Source of the DNA: Apteryx mantelli
Taxonomy: Eukaryota > Chordata > Aves > Apterygiformes > Apterygidae
Direction: 5' to 3'
Assembly: GCF_036417845.1 (NCBI RefSeq)
Contig: NC_089981.1
Coordinates: forward strand, 61,008,768 to 61,072,767
Length of the DNA: 64,000 nucleotides
Shown: one piece after another, positions 53,210 to 64,000 of the stretch
Numbering within the stretch: position 1 is the first letter of the stretch
Layout: each line of letters opens with the position of its first letter
Translations under genes and position numbers: made by a program
Notes under the pieces: generated by a model
Told to the model about the DNA's origin: nothing
Seen by the model: only the letters and a program-made list of their open reading frames with translations
Database searches by the model: none

Positions 53210-54317
53210 GATTAAACAGTAAATCCTGACGACAGAGAAATAAGTCTGCCCAAAATGGTGCATTGTAATAAAATAGAGAATCTGTCTCAGATAAATAATC
53301 CGCCAATCAGAAGACAGAAGCTGTAGATGATTTAGAGGTATTGCTAAGGATTTCAAGTCAGAGAGCCCTCAGAAATGTACAGGCCAAAAAGCAAAGGTCT
53401 CAATGTTATTTTAAAGAGATTTCTGCTACAAGAAATCTTTGAAATCCTTGCACTGTCTTTTCTTTCTCAAAGAAATTAACAGGTCTTATAACATCTGCAT
53501 AGGTGATGATGAACAAAAACAGAAATGAAGTCTTTAAGAAAAAACCTTCACCCTCTCCCTCTTCCCTGCCAGTTTGCAGGTGTTGATATTTCACACTTCC
53601 AGTTCTCACACAGCTTCCAAGGAAAATAAGAAATGAATGAATGATATAAAAAGAATCTCCTTTCTCACAAAAAGAGTATCTTTGGGGCTGATGCTAAGGT
53701 GAAATAAATGCCTGTGGCAAGGGTACTGAAGGGTACCCTTCAGCAGGGTAGGGACTGGACTTCTACTTCTCCAGCTCTATTAGCTGATGAATGAGAAATA
53801 CTTTATCATCTGAATTTGGTAATTAAAGCCTCCACTGTGCAATTCTCAATACAGACGAGCTTTGTTTCACTCTGGAAAATCTCTGTCTGGAAATGAAAAT
53901 TAAGTTGGCTTTCAGCTGTCCCACTGAAATACCAGTAAGATAGTAGGGTTGCTGAGGGGGGTTTAAGCTGCTGAAACAGTGTCCTGCAAAAGGTTTTATG
54001 GGGGGGAAAATCACACTTAGGGTCCTTTTTACATACTTCTGATTCATATGGCTACAAAAACACTGTGTTAAATATGAGTGAGGATATTGTTTTATTTCAC
54101 CTGCTTGCTTTTCTATTTAGAAAGCTCCTCCCTACTACAGGAAAGTTTTGAGGGGCTCAGTGAACATGCATTTTAACTCTCATGCTTTAGCAAAATAATT
54201 AGGGTGCTGTGTTTTTAGAATATTTTATCTATGATTCAGTTAAATCAGTGCTAAAAAATGAGCAGAAAAAAAGATTTTTTAAAACTACCTGAATAAAAAG
54301 TCTTCCTCTAGATTACT

Positions 54318-54540
54318 TAAGCTTTGCCTACACACAAAAATTGTACTGCTTTAACTATAATGGTATAATTAAAGCAGTATATTTCTGCCTTTTCTACCCT
54401 AAAAGTATTGATGCATTTATACACCTATAAAGTTGCTTTATACTAGTATATAGATAGTTTTGCATAGGAAGGGGAATAAATCATATCGATATAAGGCACA
54501 TTTGTATTGTTGTAATTACGTCCACACTAGTAGTGATGCC
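54318..54540. repeat. MITE-like palindromic interspersed repeat
   Basis: It starts with GCTTTGCCTACACACAAAA and ends with CGTCCACACTAG. Inside is an inverted repeat, TACTGCTTTAACTATA (54344-54359) and TATAATTAAAGCAGTA (54364-54379), separated by four bases. Later segments (CTTTATACTAGTATA, ATCGATATAAGG) also pair with one another. I recall this structure from short non-autonomous DNA transposons common in turtle and archosaur genomes; I do not assign a family name. Confidence 0.55.
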
Positions 54541-57385
54541 AAAATACCAAAAAATTAATCTAACAAATATTGATTGCAAACATTGTGTATAGCCAGAGCA
54601 TAAATAATGTGATACTTCCACCTACCAAAATACTTGTCTGTAGCATAAGGATTTTTTCAGTTGTGCTAATGAAAAGATAGCATATACTTTGCTGGGGTTT
54701 TTTCAAATTTTATTAAAAAGTAGAGTTGTCATTTGTGCAAAAAGATCAGAATAAAAAAGTCTGGATTTGGGTTTTTGTGATACAAAATGAATACAAATGT
54801 AAGCTTTTTCTAAATTCTGAGTTTGCTGATTAGAAGCAGATTTTCATCAACACTGACATCTTATTGTATATGTAATTCCTAGAACTGTCCCCCTAATCAC
54901 AGCATGCAGAATTGATCATTTAACATATCTAATTAAAGCAATTTCCCTACTTCATGCACAGCTATGAAAATACTGCTCCTTAAATTCTCTTCTGTATATT
55001 AAGAATGGCCTGCTAATAAAACTTATATGAAAGATTTGTTTTCCTCTCTTAAATTAATATGTTTTTGATAAAATTATTCAGGCACAAAATTAAAGCAGTA
55101 TTTGGCATCAGTTTTGTAGAATGTTTGCCAGATGTTGTTCTGAGCAAGTCCTAAGTATTACTTTGGCTACTTTAAATGGAAAATACAATTTTATATCAAG
55201 TTATAAGACAAACAATTTACAAATATAAACAGCTGCAATGTCAGCCTTAAGATTAAACTGCAGACAATTTGTCCTGTACAAAGCCCCAAACACCATCATG
55301 GCAGGACATACGCCTTGTTAGATTTAAAATCTGAATTCTTTTTCTGTAAATAAAGTTTAATTAAGACCTTGACACTCATGCACTTTTAAGGATCTTGTCG
55401 GCACTGCCCTTCTGTTCATACATTTGATCTTCTGATAGGCATTTTTTTTCTTCTTTTAATCTTTTCCTGTCTCAAGAGCTGTTAGCAAGCTATCCAGCCA
55501 TCTATTAGCAACAAAAATCAATAAGTTAGTAGGTGATTATCATAAGTTAAAAGTTATCGGTCAGAATTCACAGTAGCTATCACACTTGCACAGCTTTCAG
55601 CTCACGTTGGGCAAACATCACGCTATTCCTCTTGAATCTCAAAGGCCTTATCCTGGGGTTTAACTAGGCTGGAGACAGCTTTACGATCTACGACACTGGG
55701 CTCCCACTCTCTTGGCTTCCCAAATGATGTCACCTTTCAGCAGTGCACAAGCCACATGCAGCCCAGCAAAAAAACACCAGTCGTAGTTTGAATCATAGTG
55801 CCTTTTTCAAGCACTTTTCTGTTTCCACCTGGCCAGTAGTATCTTTCCCCAGAGAGCCTTTTAAAAGGCAATGCAGAAAAGAAAATCCAAGACTTCACGT
55901 AGTGTACAGGAGGAGCAGAACCTTAAGAGGATTTTAACGTATTGTGCTAAAAAGATACTGTCAATTTCTTTTCTCATAAGTGTTGAAATTATTTTTTATT
56001 GTTTACCATGTCCAATGGGAAGACTGAAAGAAGAATCTGGAAAGAGTGAGAAAAGAAAGAAGACTGAAAAGGAATCTATGTGTTGCAGACACAATATGAT
56101 GACTAAACTGCTAGATAAAGGGCTTTAATGGACAAAGACCTTGTGGAACAACTATCTTGCTTATAAGTTACAGTACCAAAGGGAATGCAAAATATTATAA
56201 ACAAAGGAAGTCATTGTTTACTTAAAATGCTGCTTTTATTTGTGTTTTCACTCATATTCAAGTCACCTTTAAACACAATGCTCCCACAACTCATCTTGTG
56301 GCTAAAGCAGGTCTCCTGTAACTACTAGTTCATTCTCACGATGGATTAACTGGCCTTAATTCATATATCCATCATCTGCCCTTGGAGGTTGATGTTAAAT
56401 TGTTACACACTCTTTCTTTCACTGGCTTACAATTACCATTTAACTGTGAAATATTAGCAGGTCAGGATGCTGTGGTGTGTCCAAATGAAATCCTTAGACA
56501 TGGGGACTGTAATCTGCTTTTGAAGAAGGATATTTTTGTCCCACAACATACATTTTTTTCCACATTTTTGGGGGGAGGGGGGTCCTTTCTAGAGGACTTG
56601 CAGTAAGTAGGCTCAGTTTAAAATGTCATTGTTGCTTTTTGTCAATAAACAGATCAATCCCTCTTTGCAGTTCCTTCATTGCCTTTCTGGACATTCACAT
56701 GTCAGAGAGTAAGCAGCTATATATCCACTGCCCAGTGAAAGTGCAAAAGCAACCTCAAGTGAGCTCAAGCCCGGACAGCAACCACCACCACCACTGAAGC
56801 TTCTGGGGATGTGGGCGCCCAAACTGAATGGGAGCAGCTTATGTCTTCAGTGAAGACTTACCTTGAATTAAGATGATGTGAGCAGACACCAGGCAATGCC
56901 ATATCCAGAGGCTGGAGCAGCTGGGTACATGTTCAAGACTTTTAGGGCTATGGTAAGTGAGCCTCCCTGTGATTCATTTTTGCATAATTTTGAGAAAAAA
57001 TATCTATTTTTCTGTGTATATGGAAGTAACAGGGAAAGAGTGGAAGAACTCTCATGACTAAACTTGTCTCCCCATTGTATGGTGGTGAGTGAAAGCTTCA
57101 TCTGAGCTTTAATCTGTACTCCTGTGCTCTGAATGGTCTGACATTATGACCTGAATAAGAAAAAAAAACAGTCTTAAAATTGTTCCCTTTCTCTGCTCCC
57201 TAAGGAAGAAAAACTTGTTTATGTTTTGCAAACAAAGATTTTAACAAATGACCGCACCCTCAGTTGACTAGGAATTATTACATGCCTTCTGGCTTGGGGG
57301 TGAGGAATCACCTGAAGAGATCTGTGCCACATTGTATTGTAATTTGAGAGGTTGATTACATTGATTTTTTTAGGCTTGCTCTGCG

Positions 57386-57420
57386 CAGGAGTCTATCCTG
57401 GGGGCCCAGGAGTCTATCCT
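57386..57420. repeat. short direct repeat, CAGGAGTCTATCCT twice
   Basis: Two copies, at 57386-57399 and 57407-57420, have a 21-base period and a G-rich spacer. Confidence 0.8.
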
Positions 57421-60400
57421 TAAGGCCATGATATATTCCAAGGAGCTACTCTGCCTTTTAAACGTAGGAACAAACAGTCTGATGAAAAGCCCATTGAAGT
57501 CTTTCATGTGACCTCAGTAAAGTCTGGATAAGGAAAAACATACATATTCTGGTGAAGTTATTGCTTCTCCTAGTGTCCAGGATCTCAGTAGATTATATTA
57601 TATTGATCACAGAATAGACAAATCCATGTTTATTTTTTTCTCTGCTTTTCTGTTAAGAACTCCTGCACCTTTCCCCATTGAAGACAAAAAAGATTAATTG
57701 ACATTTTAAAGATCATGTTATAGAATAAGTTGCTATTTCAGCAATAAGCTGTCTGAGTACATGTGTATTAAATATGTGACCAGTAGTAGTTACAGCTTTA
57801 ATGGTAAGTATAGGTCAATTTTACAGAGAAAAGTGGATCATGCCATGGACCTGTCTCATTTGAACAACACATTTTGGTACAGATAAAAGCAAGCTTATGC
57901 ATTAAGAAGCAAAGAACCTAGGTAAGATCAGAGGTTTCTGTATTCATGTATATAGAGATGTATAATAGTCAAACTATATATTATTTTGTGCTTTAGGATC
58001 TACATACTGCAGTGATTTTGAAAAGGACTTAAAGGTCAGGGAAAATGAGTTTTCTCTGCGGGGTCACAGCTGAGAAAGCTCTACAATCATGACAGGACTC
58101 CTGGTCTAAACAGGAGAATTACACTGGGAGAATTTCCTGTGCTCTAGCAGAGAGCAGAGTACACCATGCTCATATCTACCTGACACTGACACATCCTGCT
58201 GATAATTTGGCACACTCCTTTCTAGGAGTAGTGCAAATCCTTACCAACGAGGCACATCAGAGCAGTGGAAATAGTGACTCACACTGATACTCATATAGTT
58301 TGCTGAATGCAGGTCTTTCTACATTCAACAGTCACTTGTTTGGTAAATTTTTTGAACTCTAGTATCCATAATTCAAAGTGCCTGGAAGTCCAAATAATAT
58401 TAACAGTTTTTTATATTATGAGCTACTATACCCCCACTTCTATTCCGTGTCACTGAACATGAACTGCATGGTCAGTAAGGTGCACAGAGGAAGCCGTAAA
58501 TTGTCTTGGACTCAGAGGCAAAGAATGAGTACAATGAATTGTCTGAAAGCCCAGCATTGGTCCAGATCCAATCCTAACATACAGACATAGTCCAAAATCC
58601 TGCTCAGATGCCTGAACTTTTATTACTCCACAAGAAAGGAAATTCAGCAAAGTATTTGAATACACACAGTAATTTTTTGTCACATTTCTGAATATAAACC
58701 TTGAACTCAAATTAATGTTTACTTAAATTGTGACTAAGCATCTCTCATCACTGCCTCCCTAGTCAGTGTGTTACCAAAAGGCGGTGACAAGTGCACGTAG
58801 GCATGAGTAAAAGTGCAGGGATCCTTCTTTTCTCCAGCTCATTAGGATGCTTCCAATTCATCTTCCATTTCCTATTTCCTCTCAGGCAAGATTTTTTCTG
58901 ATTCTCCACTACCTGAAAAAAAATACAGTTTCCTCAAACTGGCCATAAAGTGCTTCAAACCTACTAAATTCCTCTTTTAAACAGTTCAGTAATTTCTAGA
59001 CAGTTGCCTCCTTCATCCTCAGATTATCCAAAAAAGGCATCTTTATTATTGCCAAAGGCACAGGCTGAATCAAGAGCAAAAGTCAGTACTAGAGAATGGC
59101 AGCATTTTCACTTCAGTGATATAGTATACGGTAGTTTGTTGTTTTTTTTAAAGAATGCAATCCAATCCATTAATGAAACATATTAAACCCATATGAAGTA
59201 TATTATGTAGTATTTATAGTGCAGTGGATATGACAAAACTAATTTACTGTAAATGCCATCATATAGAAAAGTAGAGAAGTAAATTATATGATAGATGCAC
59301 ATGAAACACTGGTTGGCTTTATTACAGATGTGTGTTGTGAATGAACGTGCGATACGGAACGTGATACACACAAACAGTAGCAAAGGGGAAAGGCATCTAA
59401 GATAGCTTACAGAAGTTAAATTACATTATCTTCCAGCTATTATATGTGGGTTTGCACATGAGCAGGATTTTTTTGCTGCCTCAAACTCAGTCAAAAATAA
59501 GTAAACTTGCACTGTGCATGTATCAGAAACCCACCTTTTTGCTCAGACGCAAACAGACTTGCATATTGGATTGGGCCGTGTAGCTTTCAGGCTATTGCAC
59601 CAGCTGTCTTGCCATGTGGCAGAACACCACAAACATGTAATGATAGTATTTATTTAAGGGATAAGAAACAATGGCAACATCTACACCACAATTTTACAGT
59701 GCTCTAGGGAGCTTGCCACAGCCACCAAGGATCTGTTCTGATTTCCCTGCACATCTGTGCTGTTGATGAGCCACTACTAGAGAGGTAGGGCATGGGAGGG
59801 AACAAGAGAGGTAGCTTGGCTGAGACTTATAAAAACTCACTGGAAGTAGCTGCACTCAGTCCCATGTCTTACAGCCATAGTAACCTGTTAGTGTTCACAT
59901 GTTTTTTAAGGCAATATTTCACAGAAGACTTAACACTTTGCTCATATAGAATAGAGGAAAAAACTGAATGCACCCAGAAAAGAACACACTGTTACTCCAC
60001 CAGCGCTTCTCAGAAGGCTGTAAAAGATATTGGCTGCATATTTTCCCGGCTTGTCTCCTACCACTTCGGGATTCTTCTTGAAATATATTCCCTCAAGTAT
60101 TCTGACTGTCTGGAGTAGCTTAACTTCCTTCATTACATACACCCTCTGCTTACCCATCCCTATCCCTTCACTCCAGTATTCCCAGCAGCAGCTTTACAAC
60201 ATGCTGATCTTGCACAGTAAGGACAAAAAATACTCAGCACCCAAGGCCTCGAGTGGAGTGTTTGCTTCAAGACTTTAATTGTAGTTTAAACATATGTTTT
60301 AAGGGGGGGAAATGAAAGGACTAGGAACAATTATCTGGTCTTTGTTTTTTCAGTTCATCTGTGACCTCAAGGAGCAAACTTCTGCAATATCTTTCTAGGC

Positions 60401-62324
60401 CCCTGCAGAATTTCTGGTGAATGTTTGAACCATGGGGACAAAAAGACTGGTGAGTGTGTATTTTGTGAGTGTATGTCCAAAGGCCAACAAAACACCGATA
60501 GAATGAGAAATCCCAAATTTCTGATTGCAGCAAGGCAGGATGGTATACTTGGGAAAGGATCCCTCCAGACATGTCTTACTATTATGCACTTCCCTTAAGC
60601 ATCTACTGTTGCCACAAGTAGGATGCTGAGCAACTGAACTTTTGCTCTGATCTAGTGTGGCCATCCTTATGGGAATTGGAAAGGAGTGTTGAAAGAGAAG
60701 AGGAAGGGCAGAGACCTGCAACTGGATATAATCCAGGTAATCAAACACAAGACAGAACTACTGGAGACAATAGTAGGGAATACACTGGCAACCACAGGAA
60801 ATATGGACTCTGAGCTACACAGCAGAAGGAGTGCAAGCCACCACCACTGGCTGTATACACACATCTCACTCCATCAAGTCGCCTCTTCCTCCTATGAAAC
60901 TCTCAGTTGAATTCATCATCCCACAATGATATGTTGTTAATAAAGTTCAAGTGTTTTGTAAATAAATGCCCTTTCTTTGTAAGTGATAACCATAACAATA
61001 GACAGGAGGTGAACAATAGACACAGTAGAGATAAGCACCAGGGTGCTGTCTTGCAATCACTTTGACAAGGAAATATTATGTCGCTATCACGTACTGTCAA
61101 AATAAATTCATATTGCATTCCCTAACCCCATCTGAACTGGCAGAGTACCCACATGATAAAAATTAACAGTCTCTTCACAACACTTCCCCAGGTTGGTGAC
61201 AGCACTTCTCTTGATTTCACAAATGTTATGTTAAAAAAATAAAAAAAAACAGGCAGAAGAGATAGTCTAGTATAGTTTTCTTACTGAGCTTAAACCGTAT
61301 TATGAGACTCTTCCATTTGCCCGTCAGCCTTCCACAGACTTGCTCCACACCCTCTGTGACTACCTGTCACTCCCTGCCTCTCCTAGCAGGAACAGAGCAC
61401 TATATTTCACCAGCCTGGAAAAGAAAAAACATGCATGGACAGCTACTATCTTGATTAGCATCAACTAAGTAACTCGGGAAGGGAGGAGTCCTTACTTGCT
61501 AAATGTTCCCTGAACATCTGAGTGCTCTGCCACCACGGACTTCTCCAACCACGGCTAATGGCACAAAGGCTTTCCCAGTGATCTGCTGCAACATGCGAAT
61601 TATCAGCTCTCACTTATCTACCTCACACAAAAATGGCACTCATGAGCAATTCGGGAATTGGAATGACTCCAGATGAGGACTGTAGTCCCCGTGTTTGTTT
61701 TCTCGCTGAAGATCCACACTCCAAGGATGTGACCTTCTGCACCCCGAGGTTTTAGTTTCATTGCTGACCAATACAACAACCATATTCACCAAATCATCCG
61801 TCTGTCCTGCAAATACAGCAGTTACAAGCAGTTAAACTAACTTCCTGTAACACGTGTTCTCCTCCCTTGCGCATATGCACTTCCAGCATCCTTCCCACTG
61901 CTGCATATCCTCACCTAACTATGAGAAAGGACTACATTACTGTCCTCGTCCACACAGGTGATGGTGCCCAGACATACACCACAGTTACCCTGCAGACATT
62001 TCTTACAAGGCACAGCTGCAGCAAGTAAGATCAAGGACACTGGTTAGCTACCCACTTTCAGGCACAACATACTGCCATGTGGACAGAAGAGTCGGCACAC
62101 AACAAGAGATGAGGGCTCCGAGTCAGCCACTCCATCAGCACTGGTTTTCAGATTGAGCAAAATCAATCATCCTCTGTCACAGCAGTTTCCATGTTTAGCT
62201 GATTTCTGGGTGAATTCAGAACGATAGAGGCATGAGTACCTGGTACGTGCTAATGTAGGTATTTTTGATGCCACCATACACAACAGTATTCCAGACCATG
62301 ACTGGAATAGTACAGCCTGGTGTC

Positions 62325-62635
62325 CATAGGTTCAAAACAAAATGTAGAAAAATGGAAAAGGTTCTAAAGAGAGCTATAGGCATGGCAGAAAACCGGCTTT
62401 ACAGAGAATCTGAGAAGACCATATTACTTCATAGTGAGAAAAGTCTTTAATTTGGTACATGAACACATAAAACAATCCAATAGGTAAAACTCAGAGCTTC
62501 AATTTCAGACCAACAATGAGGGTCGCAACAAGGGGAACAACTTGCCAAACGCAGAAGCAAGTTTTCCACCATTTGAAGTATGTAAATAAGAGTTAGAAAC
62601 TTTCCAGATGATGTCTTATGTCTTGACGCAAGCTA
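62325..62635 (+). repeat. old CR1/L3-type LINE 3' end, highly diverged
   Basis: The order of recognisable pieces follows the 3' end of CR1/L3-like LINEs. These are AATGTAGAAAAATGG, AAAGGTTCTAAAGAGAGCTA, GGCATGGCAGAAAAC, then AGAGAATCTGAGAAG and CAAGGGGAACAACTTGCC. Last comes a CACCATTTGAAGTATGTAAA segment. Divergence is large and indels are many, so the exact family is uncertain. Confidence 0.55.
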
Positions 62636-62778
62636 GGGACTAGAGAAACAAACACCACTGAGACGGTTCAATGGCTTCTGCTACACTCATGGGCAGTCAA
62701 AATACTCGTAATTGGCAGGCCCAGCTGTCAATTTACAGCTATTAAATCATTTTTTCCAAAAGTTTGACAAGAAAGGGG

Positions 62779-62802
62779 TTATTTTATTTTATTTTATTTT
62801 AC
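62779..62802. repeat. (TTTTA)n microsatellite
   Basis: About four ATTTT units just right of the old LINE tail. Confidence 0.9.
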
Positions 62803-63498
62803 AAGAGTAAATAGCTTTAACCAAATTGAGGTAAATATGTTGGCCCTTGATCCTGCCATCTTCTTAATACAGTTTTGATTCAGTTTGGAGAAAAAAAATG
62901 AAGAGAATGGACAAGACCAAGTGGATCATGAAGCAGTGAAACAAAACTTGTGGTAGCCACAGGCATTGCTTGCATATATTTTTGAAAATAACATCACATG
63001 ACTATTTTTTACTTGTACTGCAGATGATTTTTTTCCTCTGGTCTGTGGAGCTAGACCTTATTCTGAGCTCTACCAGCAGAGTCTTAAGCCAGATCACTCA
63101 AAATAATCTGTGACCTTCAGTAAGTCAAAGATTCACCTTCTGGTACAGTGGCATTTGGGCATGGGGAAAGAATGAAATGGAGCCTACGTGGAATATCCAG
63201 CTGGTCTCTGCAAAGTCTCTTTTAGGAGGAAAAGTACAAACACCTTGAAGTGGGTGAAAACGTTTAAAGGGAAACGTCAGACACAGTTCTTACATTAAAA
63301 GGGTTAAGCATTCTAATCTGTTAAATTCAAAAAAGTGCTGTTACTATTTCCTCCTTGCTTGCCAGAGTGGTTTCCCCTGCAGTAACATCTGTGATACCAC
63401 AGAATTTTTCAAAACCTAATTAGCAATGTTAGAAGAGAATGTTAATTCACCAGGCAGTTTGGGAAAAAAAAGTAATTTTTTTATACACCCCCCCCCAA

Positions 63499-63592
63499 GT
63501 ATATACATATGTACATGTACATATATATACACACACACCCATGTATATGTACATATATATATATATACATATATGTGTGTGTATGTATATTT
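63499..63592. repeat. AT/AC compound microsatellite with inverted symmetry
   Basis: TA, GTACAT, CA and then GT/TA units over about 95 bases. The CACACACA part in the first half can pair with TGTGTGTG in the second. A C-run lies just before it. Confidence 0.9.
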
Positions 63593-64000
63593 GTTAAGAA
63601 TCTTGAATCTTCTTCATGTCTCCAAGAATCATGTGTGGTAGCAGCCCTGGAATGCTAAAATCATCTAGGGAATTCCTCATTGCTAAGTTTAGCACTAAAG
63701 AGCTAATGACTTTAGTATGCTGTATTGTTTAGATGTGAGATTAAATTTACAGATCAGATGTAGTTTCTTTTCTGGAAAACCAGCCTAAGTACAGTTAGGG
63801 TGTGCAAATTCCATTTTTGACCCTACATTGGACCCTGAAGGCAGGACCCTGGAAACTGCAAAGCAATCTGTTTAGCGGAGGAGTAGCTTGAGTAAGGAAG
63901 AAAAAGGTATTAACACAGTTTTTCAGTTCTAATTTTCCAATCATTACAATGTTATCTGTCACCAGAAGAAGAAGCAGTGTTAAAAAAGACCATTGGCTTT

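Larger units (their letters stand above)
48950..64000. other. intergenic region upstream of EGLN3
   Basis: No supported gene. It holds the hairpin at 53154, the MITE-like repeat at 54318, the old LINE tail at 62325 and the microsatellites at 62779 and 63499. A GC-richer stretch at about 50450-50700 and another at 51540-52160 have no recognisable coding content. In human the next gene on this side is SPTSSA, far beyond the window. Confidence 0.5.

Noticed and set aside
63426..63641. Open frame over the AT/AC microsatellite
   Set aside because: It is a Tyr/Thr/Val/His-rich translation of simple repeat.

Overview
This is vertebrate nuclear DNA, most likely from a bird. The evidence is one multi-exon gene with GT-AG introns and a CpG-island promoter, an avian-style CR1 LINE fragment, low overall repeat density and many homopolymer or microsatellite tracts. 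The species cannot be fixed from sequence alone. There are no prokaryotic signals such as operons, CRISPR arrays or insertion sequences.

The only protein-coding gene I can support is EGLN3 (PHD3, a HIF prolyl hydroxylase), complete on the minus strand in five coding exons. These are exon 1 47003-47359, exon 2 25113-25232, exon 3 22656-22792, exon 4 21867-21940 and exon 5 20320-20357. The joined frame gives 241 residues, and all iron and 2-oxoglutarate ligands I know for the family are present. Intron sizes are about 21.8 kb, 2.3 kb, 0.7 kb and 1.5 kb.

Layout: 1 to about 17.7 kb is intergenic DNA downstream of EGLN3, with an isolated CpG-rich patch near 0.7-1.2 kb. About 17.8-20.3 kb is the likely 3' UTR. 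20.3-47.4 kb is the gene body. Its large first intron holds a CR1 remnant, other old repeats, GC-rich patches and a promising hypoxia-response-element (HRE) candidate near 33.73 kb. 46.5-48.2 kb is the CpG island, with a TATA-like box, a TACGTGC motif, a CCAAT box and GC boxes. 48.2-64 kb is upstream intergenic DNA with a second small CpG island, a MITE-like repeat, a strong hairpin, an ancient LINE tail and an AT/AC microsatellite.

The layout suggests hypoxia feedback: HIF-type sites at the promoter and in intron 1 would raise EGLN3, whose product marks HIF-alpha for destruction. I found no convincing new biological system. The most useful leads are the intron-1 HRE candidate, the promoter architecture, the small C-terminal change and the orphan CpG islands.
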